From Metarhizium brunneum (Eukaryota; Ascomycota; Sordariomycetes; Hypocreales; Clavicipitaceae): a stretch of 64,000 bases of DNA. The position numbers and the translations under genes are program-made. The notes under the pieces are model-generated. The model ran no database searches. It was not told the DNA's origin and saw nothing but the letters and a program-made list of their open reading frames with translations. The DNA is taken from assembly GCF_013426205.1 (NCBI RefSeq), contig NC_089422.1, forward strand, positions 2,046,001 through 2,110,000, written 5' to 3'. Numbering within the stretch: the stretch's first letter is position 1; each line of letters begins with the position of its first letter. Shown here piece by piece: positions 22,509-33,691 of the stretch.

Positions 22509-23105
22509 ATGAAGTTTACTACTGTCTTTGGATTCTTCTCCATCGCGGCTGCGGCTGCTATTCCCGAGGATGGCAGTGGCGCCGCCAGTCCAGCACCGTC
22601 CGGGCCAGCACCGTCCGAGACAGCACTGTCCGTGCCGGCACCGCCCAAGACAGCACTGTCCGTGCCAGCATCGTCCGAGACAGCACTGTCCGTGCCGGCA
22701 TCGTCCGAGACAGCACTGTCCGTGCCGGCACCGTCCGTGCCAGCAACGTCCGAGACAGCACCGTCCGAGACAGCACCGTCCGGGCCAGCACCGTCCGGGC
22801 CAGCAACGTCCGAGCCAGCCCCATCGGCTGCATGTGAGCCGTTGCTGCCTTGGGTAGCGGCGACCGCGAATAGTCCCTTCTGCAAGTCATACAGGGGCAG
22901 CGAGGCGATGTGTGGAACCAAGGCATTTTGCGAGTCCTACGGCTCGGAGGAGACTCGACCGGATTCCAAGTACGATTCTGTCGCGAAGTGCCTTGCTCGT
23001 CATGAACCCGAGCCTGTACGGGCCGGCTGCAAGAAGAGCAAGGCCAGTTCGCCACGCCCTGCGTTGAACGGAAATCGCCCTGTTACACAAGGGCTACAGG
23101 ATTAA
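22509..23105 (+). CDS. Secreted repeat-rich protein with Cys tail; stop codon inside an LTR
   Basis: Predicted 198-aa protein of unknown function. Residues 1-17 look like a signal peptide (MKFTTVFGFFSIAAAAA). Residues about 28-105 are degenerate pentapeptide repeats (P/T-A-x-S-x), low-complexity and rich in Pro, Ser and Thr, so likely O-glycosylated. A short domain with cysteines (about 107-175: CEPLLPW, FCKSY, MCGTKAFC, KCLARHEP, GCKKSK) follows. The last roughly 14 codons and the stop lie in a solo LTR starting near 23062. A repeat-bearing secreted effector or wall protein is a guess. No intron is needed; a TATA run lies about 140 bp upstream. Confidence 0.6.
   Translation: MKFTTVFGFFSIAAAAAIPEDGSGAASPAPSGPAPSETALSVPAPPKTALSVPASSETALSVPASSETALSVPAPSVPATSETAPSETAPSGPAPSGPATSEPAPSAACEPLLPWVAATANSPFCKSYRGSEAMCGTKAFCESYGSEETRPDSKYDSVAKCLARHEPEPVRAGCKKSKASSPRPALNGNRPVTQGLQD
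22590..22821 (+). repeat. 15-bp tandem repeat, about 15 units
   Basis: Units of the form CCAGCACCGTCCGAG vary mainly at four positions, with alternating pairs that give a 30-bp higher-order period. Because 15 is divisible by three and no unit contains a stop in most frames, open frames appear on both strands. Confidence 0.85.
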
Positions 23106-23252
23106 GGCAGAAGGCCCTCACAGACTTCTTGTATTTAAAGACGTCTTTGGCGACCGAGGCTTCGAAGAAAATCAAGGACCTTTGATAGAGAAGACTGTTA
23201 TTAGCTGAATTGACCCAAATTGCTTCAAGCCCTCTATTGAGCCCTTGTCACA
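23062..23252 (+). mobile_element. Solo LTR, copy 1 (eroded 5' end)
   Basis: Matches copy 2 from ACGGAAAT through GGTTACACAAGGGCTAC-like sequence, AACCAAGGACCTTTGAT-like sequence and the TGTCACA end. The 5' TGTTACAC is mutated and no clear target duplication is seen. Its left end overlaps the C-terminus of the upstream secreted protein gene. Confidence 0.7.
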
Positions 23253-23954
23253 TTGACCCTGTAGTCGAAACCTATAGCATCGAAGCAAACTTGCTAGCCA
23301 TCAATGTTCGATCAGGACTCAAAGCTGGCCAGAAATTTGCCTCTTTTGTAAAAGTTACTCCAAGAGACGTAGTCAAGCTGTGTCGAGATCACGTCCCTTA
23401 TTTAAGGCAATATTATACTGCTGCCTGTCAAGTAGTTGTGTTACAGCAAGTATTTTGCTTTCGCATTGTTCTATTCTTATATAGAAAATTAAGACTCTTT
23501 TATTAAAAGGTAAAGTGTCGTAAATAGTGCGTGACCTTTAATAAGCCACCCGAAACAACATGTTAATACTCTACTTGTGTACTTGACGACTAATCCATAA
23601 GCACCTAGGCGCCGTGCTAATCGCAACATTGAAACAAATACGCAATTAGTGCCTTTGCCAACCCTGTCAAGTTTGACATGGCAAGGAGGGCTGCTATTCT
23701 TACGGCCACGCAAGCGTTCAGGGCGATGAGAAACTTTACCAGCCCTTGCTGAGTTCCATCCCCATCATCAAGCAGCATCTGTAATAACATCTGTTGGGAG
23801 GACTTCACCTTGGTCAGCACGTCACCCGCCCATCCAAGAATGTCTCCCGAAAAGAACTTTCTGACACGCTGCCTGGGGCGTACGGCACCCCCCGAGGCCC
23901 CTGTGCGCCGCCACTATTTCAAGCGCGAAAAACTACCACCTACGATATTGTCTA
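23253..23954. other. Gene-free sequence between LTR copy 1 and ankyrin relic
   Basis: No recognisable coding signal; A/T-rich around 23400-23580. Confidence 0.45.
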
Positions 23955-24460
23955 CCCATAGACAAAAACTTTATTAAAATCGCTGAGTTGTTGCTCCAAG
24001 ACCGCAGTGCTGACCCCACAGTCTTCGGAGGAACCAGACACGCCACTCGCCTCTGCAGGCGGCTTCGGTGTTTGGCGATCCGACCATGGTTGAAATGTTG
24101 TTGCATGTTACACGGAAATGGCTGGTTACACAAGGGCTACGGTCACGAGACCTAGGGCAAAGTCCCTCACCGACTTCTTGTATAAATAGACGGCTTTGGT
24201 CCCTCAAGGCCTTGAGGAAAACCAAGGACCTTTGATACCAAAGACTGTTATTAGTTGAATTGAGCTAAATTGCTCCAAGCCCTCTTTCCGAGCCCTTGTC
24301 ACATTGCATGACAAGGCGGATCCAAATGATGGTGGAACCCAAGGGGGGCCTTTGATGGTTGCCCTCCGCGGAGGTCATGAAGGCATTGTCATCAAACTGC
24401 TTGAATTCGGCGCAAATCCGGACCTGCCACGGCCCTTGATGAGGGGTTTCGGGACTAAAG
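23955..24460 (+). pseudogene. Ankyrin-repeat gene relic split by a solo LTR
   Basis: Before the LTR the plus strand reads ankyrin-like KIAELLLQDRSADPT and, in a shifted frame, TPLASAGGFG and MVEMLL. After the LTR it reads DKADPNDGG, LMVALRGGHEGIV and LLEFGANPDL. Removing the LTR and one copy of its 5-bp target duplication joins MVEMLLH to DKADPN in frame, so the insertion hit inside an ankyrin unit. Other frameshifts show that the gene was already, or has since become, non-functional. Confidence 0.7.
24106..24303 (+). mobile_element. Solo LTR, copy 2, with TTGCA target duplication
   Basis: 198 bp beginning TGTTACACGG and ending TTGTCACA. It is flanked by a perfect 5-bp duplication TTGCA (24101-24105 and 24304-24308). 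An internal TATAAATAG (24181-24189) is the likely LTR promoter. No internal retrotransposon domain adjoins it. Confidence 0.88.
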
Positions 24461-25603
24461 TGAAAGCCCTATTCTAGCGCGAGCATCGATCCCAGCCTGG
24501 TTGGGCGCAGTGTCACGGTCAATTTGAAGGGACATGGACCGTTTCGCTTCGAGTTTACTATCGCAAACGCCTCTCGTCTAATGGCGGGACTGGTAAAGAA
24601 GAACGAGACCTGCGAGGATGAGGTGGGAGCGAGAATAGTGACTCGAATTGGGATTTGTATCCCAAGTATACTAGTAAATAACCTTTAGCCTCTTTCAAGG
24701 GGCGTGTTGGGGCAGGCGTGGGCGTGGAAAGGAAATGGCAGCATTGATGGTTTTATTTTTACCGAGTAAAATTCTAGCCACAACTAGCAGCAGCAATGGA
24801 AGGGTCCGGTCGAGTGTAACGACCAGGGTAGTAGTAGTTGGAGTTTTCGGACGTAGTGCGGTAATATTTTAGAGTCTCATCGGCACTTCTTATTGGCCAC
24901 ATGCGGGCGGCGTTTCGACGGGAGAAGGTCCGGGCGAGAAGCGGGGGGGAAGGAGCTGAGGCGTCCCACCAACTGGCCCCAGTGCCACTTGACCAGACAC
25001 ATTCAAGTCTAGTCTGGTCTGGTTCAAGTAAATAAATGTTGAGAAGGGACTGATGATCAATTTCCAACTTTCGCAGCTGTCTGTGCAGCTCTTTATAAAG
25101 GGGCTGTACTCTTGCATGCGCTAGCCGGGTGAGGGTTGTAGGGAGTCACGTCATCTAGCATTACTCGGCCAACCCAACCGAGATTGTAGCCATGCGCCCT
25201 TAAAAGCCACAAGACAGCTACGATAGCCGAAAAATCTGTGACCCGGTTATTAGGAACAATATTATAATATACTAGTACATATATATTTTAGTAAGGCGAT
25301 AAGCGCACCTAACAAAAAGACGCCGAGCAATTCACCACTTGGAAAGAGGTATTTGACATGTTCTAATCCCCACTATAGGCCAGTGCTAATTGTATCTTTG
25401 GAAATTGACTTTTCCCTAAAATAGCGTCCGCGTTCTGACTCACACCCTACAAATGGAGTATGTGAGGTCTGGTACATATATACATATAACAATAAAATCC
25501 CACTATAGCCGCCAGCTGTCCTATAATCCTCCCCCAAACACGACATTTACAACCTTGAGCGAAATTCACCCTATTTGATAGCCTGCGAGTGCACGGAGTA
25601 AAT
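24461..25603. other. Gene-free stretch
   Basis: Contains A/T-rich sequence (25240-25300) and unconvincing open frames (for example minus 24774-25067) without domain features. Confidence 0.45.
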
Positions 25604-26481
25604 ATGGATAAAGAGGCTCCGATGAACGAGACTTTGCGAGCAATTTCCAAGTAGGTTGGTTCATCAAGCTGGAGAAATCGACTCTTTGCTAAACCTGTCG
25701 GTCTCTAGGGCTCGCCAAGAGGGAAAGTATTCAGATCTCCTCCTCGCCTGTGAAGACGAGAAGATGCCCGTCCACAAGATAATCGTGTGCCCCCAATCTC
25801 CCGTTATCGACAAGGCATGCAACGGCCCATTCAAGGTTAGTCAAGTCAAGTCAAGTTGTGGTAAATTTGTCATTCCACCTGTTCTTCTTCTTCTCACAAG
25901 AAAATCAGGAGCGAGAAACAGGGATTTACGAGATCAAAGATGCTTCCATCGACACAGTTCGGTCCATGATCGACTACATGTACACGCGCCAGTATTCACC
26001 AACGACGCAACCAGACTCGGTTGAACCATCCGGCGCTAGTTACCCCATTGTCTTTCATGCAAGAATGTTTGAGCTTGCAGACAAGTACATGGTTGTCGGG
26101 CTTCAAACGTTGGCTGCGTCCGAGTTCAACAAGGCGATCGAGCAAGAGACGGATGTCTGCAAGTTTCTGCGATCAGTACCCGAGATATACTCCCTGGCTA
26201 GCACGGCAAGCGATAAGCTCCGAGAAGCTGTAGTTTGGGAGTTTCGATGCTGGATAGCATGCCAAGAATTCGACGCTACCGTCAAGGAGGTTTTGCGTGA
26301 AGTAATTGGAAAAGTGCCCCAGTTTACTGAGGAGCTTTTGGACTCATTTCTAGACAGCACGCTTCTAGATGAATGCTCCTGTAGCGAAGGCCGCACGAAG
26401 CGAATTCGGAGAGCACTCGATATGCCTAAATGCGACGTTTGCGGGCACTACTGTCCTCGCGTCCGGGTCAACGCATCATGA
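25604..26481 (+). CDS. BTB/POZ domain protein
   Basis: 248-aa protein with an N-terminal BTB/POZ domain, a dimerisation and Cullin-3 adaptor fold; the actual partner is unknown. Exons 25604-25650, 25709-25835 and 25909-26481; introns 58 nt (GTAGGT..CTAG) and 73 nt (GTTAGT..TCAG). Fungal BTB features: YSDLLLACEDEKMPVHK, IIVCPQSPVIDKAC, then FKERETGIYEIKD and MIDYMYTRQY. A helical C-terminal half follows (HARMFELADKYMVVGLQ onward, BACK-like). The last 25 residues carry CDVCGHYC, a possible metal-binding pair. The start gives a short MDKEAPMNETLRAIS lead. No neighbours suggest a pathway; BTB genes of this type are often numerous and expanded in fungi. Confidence 0.85.
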
Positions 26482-27096
26482 TGTTTCCAGAGAGAAGTAA
26501 GCGGTCCTGATTTTGGCTACCTTGGCAAGGTCCAAGGTCTTGTCCTCAAAGGCATACTGGGTTTGCGCTCGATATGGTTGCTAAGAGGTCCATATATCTG
26601 TGACACCTCCCTCGACTATTGTGTAACTTTTGTGGCCGATGCCTTTGTTCTGGTCCCTTTGCCATGTGACAATATCGCCTTATTTCATGGGATGGAAGAG
26701 GACACATAGAGAGAGCGAGTTCAACTTCATTTACATAAACGTAAACACAGCATGCAACCTGTTTCTTCCGTGCGTGTTTCTGTTGAGTTATCAACAGCAA
26801 TTTAGGACAGTGGAAAGTTACACATATAAGGTTCTAATTGATGATATTCTTGATATCGGAAAGTCTAAGATTAGAGACCTCGAAAACCGGGGAAATTGGC
26901 CCCCTGACAAAACACCTGAGGAGCCCTGCGATGACCCTCATCCCAGCCCTAACCTGGAACCCTAGAAAAAACAAATATTACCAGTTGACGACTCTCGGAC
27001 CTCCCGAACTCCTCCAACCTTCAATTTTAGCCTGTTTGACTCAACAGTCTCGCGATACTTCCAAAACTTGTTGATAAACCCCCAGCGGCTGGCTCA
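26482..27096. other. Gene-free stretch
   Basis: No gene seen; contains a single CCCTAACC motif near 26945. Confidence 0.45.
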
Positions 27097-29421
27097 CTAT
27101 GTCGGCTGCACATCTTCAAACAAAAGGTCCCAATGCGCCACGTCCAATTCCGGCGCTATTGCAATAAAGTCCTTCCAGAGCTGATCCCAATCCGTCTGAT
27201 CCTCGTTCAAATCATCCAGAAAGCCATTGTTCCTATCCGTGCTGCCTACAAAATTCGCCAGCGTATCATCATCAGCATCCGCCATGGCCGCGTCCCTCAA
27301 TTGCTCCATACCGGACGCCGTGTACAAAGATGCAGAAGGTTCATGTCGACTTGTGCTCTGAGACCGTTGTTTCTGCAGCGTCGATACGAGAACTTGCACA
27401 TTGCGCTGGACACCCTCCATGATGGATTCGGAATCTTCCATTGACTTCTCCAGCAGCTCGCACGTAGCAAGTACTTTGGCTTTCCTCTGCTCTGCATCTC
27501 GTGCTAGCGGGTTGAAAGACACATCTGTGGCGAGAATGAGCGCAGCGATGGAAACGTGCTGCATTACAACCCAGGAACGAGCCGGATTCATCCCCAGCGG
27601 GGAGCCACATTCGTCCATCGCACGACGCAGATCAAGCACTTTTTGCGCTTCCTGGATGCAAGCTTTGTGGGAAAATGCATATGTCGAGTTTGTGAGGCCT
27701 TCCAGATGGTACGGTCTATGAAGACGGCATAGTCGTATGCGTATGCTGAAGTTGACGCCAACTCGCTGCAGTGCAATGATTGGGCGCTCTCTGCAAATAT
27801 CCTTGGACCGTTCTATACTTTCGGGGTCCAACCGAAAGTAAACTGGGAGCTCCTCTAGAAAGGTACGAAACTTGTTGTCCATTTGTAAAATCGTGTTGTA
27901 GCTTCTTTCATCAGCGTCATGAAATTGTGACGGTAGAGCGTCCACAACTTCTCGGCAAATTTGAGATATCTTGACACGGTGAATAAATCCGCTCATACCC
28001 GAAGGTTTGGTAAGGGGAATATCCTTCTCCACCATGTCCGCCGTAACATCCTTGTCGTCCACGTTTGCCGGAAGCCGGACGTTCATGTGTTTGGGTTGGA
28101 GAAAGTAGGCGCCGTCGTTTGGCCCGCCTGAAAACGAGTTCAGCCTGAGAGAGGATTCAATATTAGTTTCTTTCTCAGTAAAGAATTAAATGAGATGTAC
28201 CAATCGCTGCCCACTAAACTCCACCAAATCCTTCTCTGGACTTCCACCTCAATCATGTTGCACCCCTTTTGTCTGCGTTCTTCTCGACTCTTTGCCGTAT
28301 CAAGACGATCGATTTGCAAGGTGCGAGCCATGCTGTAACACTTCATGCGCAACGCCACATCGTTGTCTGATAGTCCTCGAGCATGCGTAATCACATTGTG
28401 TAGGTTGCACATGGCTGCCAGGGCGTTGGTGGATGGAATGATTGGTCGCACGGTGTTGTCAATAATAGACACGCCTACCCTGAGATATTCGAAAAAGGCA
28501 GCCTTTGCTTCCGCACGTGTCGCGTGGAGGCTCTGAAGAAGTTCTGAGGACCAATGAAATGCAGCCGCTGCAAAAATGCCGAACAGCAACAGCAAATTTT
28601 CGACTGGAGGCATCCCTCCCGTGCATATGCTCTCATAAGTTTGCTCCAGCAAGGTACGGCATGATGGGATATGTAGAATACAACTATTCGGGTGGGAGGT
28701 TTTCGCAAAGTGTTCAAGCAGGAGCCTTGCTTGAGCTTGTGGAGGCAGCTTGCTGGCCAAATTTTCCATGTAGACCCTTTGTTCCTCGGCTTCGTCTGGC
28801 TTCGGGATCATCAGATGGATTCCGAATGCGGTGAATCCTAAAATATTGAATTAGACTTGTTGTTCAGTCAAAAGAATAGGAGAATCACCATCTCACTTAT
28901 TGACGGAACTCTTGGAATTGATTTATCCACCTGCGGCGGCTCTAGTGACTGACGAGGCTGGTTGAAAACTGCCTCCTCCAGCCTCTGCAAGCGGCGCAAA
29001 ACATCGTCAGAATGCCTAAAGCCAGCAGGTTAACGGATGTCCATGGCCCTTTCGGGCGGATTGGTGGATACAAATTGCCATACTTGACGTCTGTATGATT
29101 TGTTGCAGAGTTGGCATAAGCGACACGAGAGCATGCCTCTTGTGGCTGCTGTCCCAATGTTGGGCGAGCTTGGTCATCGCAAGCATACTGACAATCAATG
29201 TTTCGTAGCGTACAGCTTGAGCATGGTCGCTGCCTGTCGCAACGGCGCTTCTTGGCCCGACACGGCCGACATGAAAGAGGCGACCGGCCCCACCGATGCA
29301 TCATTTCGCGTCTTTGATGCCCGACTTCGTCTAATGATGATGCGGCTTGGTGGTTGCTAGTGGAAGATGCGTGAGCAAGGTTGGTGGGAGAGGGCCGCGG
29401 AGAGATACCGCGGCGAGGCAT
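27097..29421 (-). CDS. Zn(II)2Cys6 fungal transcription factor
   Basis: 713-aa regulator. Exons 29421-29084, 29015-28897, 28837-28201 and 28144-27097; introns 68, 59 and 56 nt. The zinc cluster has C51, C54, C61, C67, C70 and C77 (CRPCRAKKRRCDRQRPCSSC...C). The linker DVLRRLQRLEEAVF is the usual coiled-coil dimerisation helix. A fungal_trans middle homology region spans about 190-400, with the hallmark EVQRRIWWSLVGSDW. The gene is divergently placed 263 bp from an FAD monooxygenase, a common arrangement for a pathway-specific activator. A short acidic C-terminus (DQLWKDF...) may serve in activation. It appears complete. Confidence 0.9.
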
Positions 29422-29684
29422 GCCTTATATCGTTAGCGCCGTTTGATTGGCTTCTTACTTCACCGCGGACGGCTAACTGCATTGAGAAATATCTGCCGCG
29501 GGGAATTACGGTCGTGGTGGTAAGCTTCAGTAATTGACCACGATGGCTGACCGTGGCTGGCGGTCTTTCCCGAATGACGACATACGAGAGAGTATTTAAA
29601 GGTGAAGACCCTCAATCAAAACGGTTCTTACCACCAACAAACATTCTGAAGAACAGCAAAACACCCTACCGACTACAAGGCAAA
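29422..29684. promoter_or_regulatory. Bidirectional promoter, regulator / monooxygenase
   Basis: The 263 bp between divergent genes contain two CCGCGG hexamers (about 29463 and 29493), and a third lies just inside at about 29409. Paired CGG/CCG triplets are the classical target of Zn(II)2Cys6 dimers. A TATTTAAA box at about 29594-29601 faces the monooxygenase. Autoregulation and control of the enzyme are inferred. Confidence 0.6.
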
Positions 29685-30993
29685 ATGAGAAAAGTATGCG
29701 TGTTCTCTCCCCATCTGTGTACCAAAGACTGACATGGGCTAGGCAATTATAATTGGAGGTGGACCAGCTGGTCTATCCGCTGCTTTGCGGTTGCAACAAA
29801 TCACAGATGTCACCTCGACCGTGTACGAATTACGTCCTGAGCCCACCACTCTCGGGGGAGCTGTCGGGCTATTACCCAACGGCCTCCGCTTATTTCACAG
29901 ACTTGGTGTATACGATGATCTCTTAGCACGCGGTAGCAGTCATTCAATGGTAAATCTACGATCTCTAAAAGGTGATATCATCACCACGCAGGACATTGTC
30001 GGCAGAGTTCGTGAGCAGAACGGGGGAATTGGCTACCTGCGTATCAAGCGCATTGATCTTCTTCAAGTCCTGCTCAAAGCTGCAGAAAAGGCAAATATCC
30101 CAATACACTACGGGAAAAAGATTATTGAGATTGAAGAGAGCGAGCACGAGGTCAAGGTCACGTTCTCAGATGGAACCACAGACACGGGCGACCTCCTACT
30201 CGGATGCGATGGAATCCACTCCGCTGTTCGAAAACTATACGTCGACCCCAAGCATGCCATCGAATACACTGGATTTTCCGGTTTGTTTGCGCTGCTTCCG
30301 ATATCTGCACTGCCAGAAGGCTCGGCGGACGAGCTCAAGGGCATCAACGCTACATTCACAACGGAAGGCGTCTTTCTCACCATGTCTTGCTCTGCAAAGG
30401 ACGACGAAGCGCTCTGGGCGTTCTCCAAAGAGGTTCCTCTGCCCAAAACGGGAGACACAAGAGACGGGTGGGAAGTCAAGCGTGAAGAAGAAATCGCCGG
30501 CTTCAAGAATGACCTGTTGGACCTGATAAGTGACGCCAAAGGAGAGTGGGGAAACATCATGAGAGCCATGGTACAGGAGACCTCGGTCGTGAGATTCTAT
30601 CCCGTATACAGGCTAGCCTCGGGAGGGAAATGGTACAAAGGTCGGTGTCTTCTTTTGGGAGACGCCGCTCATGCCATGGCCCCTCATGCTGGTCAGGGTG
30701 TCTCCATGGCCGCAGAAGATGTATTCATGATCGCAAGGTTGCTAGAGAACCCTGACAGATCTCTCGAAGATGCATTCGCAGCATTTGACAGGATCCGGCG
30801 TCCTCGAGTGAACGAAATTACGATGCAGGCGACAAAAAACTCAGAGGTGCGGAGAAGGTCGAGCGAATGGGGGCTGTGGTTGAAAGAAACCGCTATTTGG
30901 GCCTATTTCTGGGTTTCCAGATTGGTGGGGTACAATTCTTTGGCCAATACAGAGAGACAATTGCTCTACGATGTGGATGAAGCCGAGATCTGA
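29685..30993 (+). CDS. FAD-dependent monooxygenase (salicylate hydroxylase-like)
   Basis: Group A flavoprotein hydroxylase, 419 aa, using NAD(P)H and O2 to hydroxylate a small, often aromatic or polyketide substrate. The first exon is only 9 nt (29685-29693, MRK); the 49-nt intron (GTATGC, CTGAC branch, CTAG) joins to exon 29743-30993. Motifs: GxGxxG as IIIGGGPAGLSAALRL (5-20), the DG motif LLGCDGIHSAVRK (about 155-167) and the GD motif LLLGDAAHAMAPHAGQG (about 306-322). No signal peptide; a hydrophobic patch near the C-terminus (AIWAYFWVSRLVGY) may be amphipathic. It lies between two zinc-cluster regulators, which suggests an inducible catabolic or secondary-metabolite step. No polyketide or peptide synthase lies nearby. 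Confidence 0.92.
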
Positions 30994-31480
30994 GGATGGT
31001 GCCGAATTGGTCGCGGGTTGGAGTTTGTAGAGCCGCTCGGAGAGATATGGCTCGAAAAGAGACGGCTGGGAACCTAAGACGCGAACGGATATGAATGCCC
31101 AAAACCTGTTTTTTTGCTTTTATTGGAATAGATTATTCGTGTTGGAAAAGCACACCCTTTAGTGATATCGTGAGCCGCGTAGGCAAAGGTGAACATTGAA
31201 CATTGGCCAAGGTGTGAAACATTCATCGCCACATTTCTTCGAGTGCACTGTGAAATTCACACTGTGCGGGCGAATTGGACTTTCGCAAATTCGCAACCTT
31301 AGGTTGGTAATCATCACATTTTACACCTCTTGGAAGTTGAAACCAAATGTGCATCCATGTAGAGCCACAAGGACGAGCTCTCATGAGCTTATTGCGATAA
31401 AGCGTCTGATTGACATTCCTCGAATCACCACACCGGCGACAGCCGTGAAGCCTATTCAACTGGCACGAAGCTCAGTATCA
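30994..31480. other. Intergenic region
   Basis: Terminator side of the monooxygenase and promoter of the next regulator. The frame upstream of 31481 is open but has no ATG. Confidence 0.5.
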
Positions 31481-33691
31481 ATGGACACGCAGGCATCAGC
31501 AGATGGGTTGGGCAATTTGATCGAAGTCTTGAAACAGCCTCGGGTACTATCCTGCGCTCAGTGTCAACATCGCAAGGTAAAATGCGATCGCTGCAGCCCA
31601 TGTTCCAACTGCGCCAAGGTACGTCTGGGTTCGTCGGGAAACCGCATGCGTCTGGCTGATGCTTTGCCTAGGCGGAGGTTCTCTGCACACCTAGTACGCC
31701 GGCGCCGGCGCGGAAGAGACGCGCGACGAAGCAGGATCTTCTCGAGCGAGTGGAGCGATGTGAAGCCTTGCTCAAGGGATATGCGCCAGTCGTCGACAGA
31801 CCGCAGACACCTAGTTCGAGCAACCATGTGCCAGACGATCCGCCCGGCGCCTCTTTTGAACCCAGCTCGTCGGCGCAGGAACTGAACGCATCATACATCA
31901 CAACAAGAAATGATGGCAGTGTCAGATTCACTGATAGTTTCGGCACTGTTGTCATGCATGAGGAGGTAAGGATGACCCATTGTCCTTAACTTGCAACCTT
32001 TTAACGGTGGAATAGTTGGTTGCTATTCAGAATAGCATCAAGTGGGATGACTCTGCGGATGAAGGGCCCATAGAGAGCATATATGAGTCACCGTACAAGA
32101 GACTCCCGATCACCGAGTTTAAGACCTCGGCGTCCGACACACCAGACACTCAGCCCGGCCCTGTTGAAGCCATGAATCTCTGGGAGCATTTCATTGAGAG
32201 AGTTAATCCCTTGACAAAAATTGTCCATGTTCCAACTCTGGAACCGTATGTAATGAGAGCGGCGGTGGGGATGCACTTGGTCCCTATTGAGTACCAAGCG
32301 CTCCTCTATTCGATATATGCGATGGCTGTGATATCCATGTCAGAGAAAGAGTGTTTTGACTTGCTAGGACACAGCCGCGATACCATGCTGAAACACTATG
32401 GTGGCAGTACCAAGAGGGCACTGATGAAGTATAATCATAGGGAGAATTACACAATGATCACCCTTCAAACATTGATACTGTATTTGGTTAGTATCAGACG
32501 TTAAAACAACTTGCATACAACCTCTAACGCTCAAACCAGTTAACCCTCGAGGACAGAATTCACAGACACGCTTCCTGGGTCACCAGCGGTATCGTAGTAA
32601 GGATGGCGTACTCCATGGGCTATCACCGCGACGGAGAATGCCTTGGACTGGGTCCATTCGAAACCGAAATGCGTCGCAGAATTTGGTGTCAGATCATTAT
32701 CCAGGATGCTAAGAATGCTCTCTTGTCTGGACTCAGTGCCGCTATGCTCCCCATCCAATGGGATACAAAGCCGCCCTTGAATATAAACGACGCTGACATG
32801 AGCCCCAGTAGCGGCTCTCCAATAGTATCTCGCGAGGGGCCGACTGAAATGGCATATGTCCTCGTTGCGCGATTGATTTACGCGTACAAGATTGACTGTG
32901 ACAACCATATAGACACGCCTACCAACGAAGCAATCTTACTGGGGATGAGCTTGACAAACGATGAAAATACCGACCGAGCTGTGTTTGGAAAGTTTCGGGA
33001 ACAATCCGAGGAACTAAGGCGAGCGCTAGAGAGCTACACGGTAAAGTATATCGGCGACGGGGCTGGAAAAGTCCACGTGGCGGCTACCATTTTGAAGACA
33101 ACCATTCTGGAGAAACTCGACGATGCGCTCAGCCCAATAAAGGAGCAAGAAGAATGGGGAGTCGAGATCTTTAACTGGAAAGACAACCTGTTCAAGATGA
33201 TTATACTGAGCATGGAATACCAATGTAATGCGCATGATAAAATGGCAGCTGTCGGGTTCGAATGGTATATGAGGCTGCAATTCTACCCCGATATGCTCGC
33301 TTCCTTGACCAGCCAGCTGTACCGGCGCCCCCTGGGATCTCTCTCTGACCGTGGCTGGCGGGCTGTGGAAAGGCTCCATGGGCATTACCCCGAGTTATTT
33401 GACATGAGCCAAAGACAGCAACTTATGCAGGCGCAGTTCACGCTCAAAGCTTGGGAGGCCCGGAAGATAGCGGTGGCTCAACGAGGGGGTAGCTTGGAAA
33501 CGCCTGCATATATTGTGCAACTTGGACAGGCGCTGTCAGAGATGGAGGCTCAAAAGGCCGGGAAGCCGATAGACTGGAACGCACTATGGACTGATTTGCA
33601 GCCTTTCGGGGATGAGCTGAATTCGTTTATGGGCGAAGAATTTGTACAGATGAGCGACGGCCCGAGTGCTCGTGGCCATGGATTAGTTTAA
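31481..33691 (+). CDS. Zn(II)2Cys6 fungal transcription factor
   Basis: 684-aa regulator. Exons 31481-31618, 31672-31965, 32016-32486 and 32540-33691, all introns phase 0 (53, 50 and 53 nt). The zinc cluster is C25, C28, C35, C41, C44 and C51, with an extra C38 in the loop; intron 1 falls between the fifth and sixth cysteines. A basic linker (ARKRRATKQ) and a heptad helix (DLLERVERCEALLKGY) follow. The fungal_trans region starts near 165 (LWEHFIERVNPLTKIVHVPT) and contains RMAYSMGYHRDG and MRRRIWCQIIIQD. Same strand as, and 0.49 kb after, the monooxygenase, so possibly the second regulator of that locus. Complete. Confidence 0.9.

Noticed and set aside
22590..22821. CRISPR-like repeat array
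   Set aside because: Units are contiguous 15-mers without spacers in a eukaryotic coding frame.
22499..22921. Antisense repeat protein (140 aa)
   Set aside because: Arises from the 15-bp array lacking stops; it lacks a signal peptide and the plus-strand frame has one.
23062..24303. LTR copies 1 and 2 as the two ends of one short retrotransposon
   Set aside because: Copy 2 has its own TTGCA duplication on both sides and sits inside an ankyrin gene, so it is an independent solo LTR.
24774..25067. 97-aa minus-strand open frame
   Set aside because: Low-complexity composition and no family resemblance.
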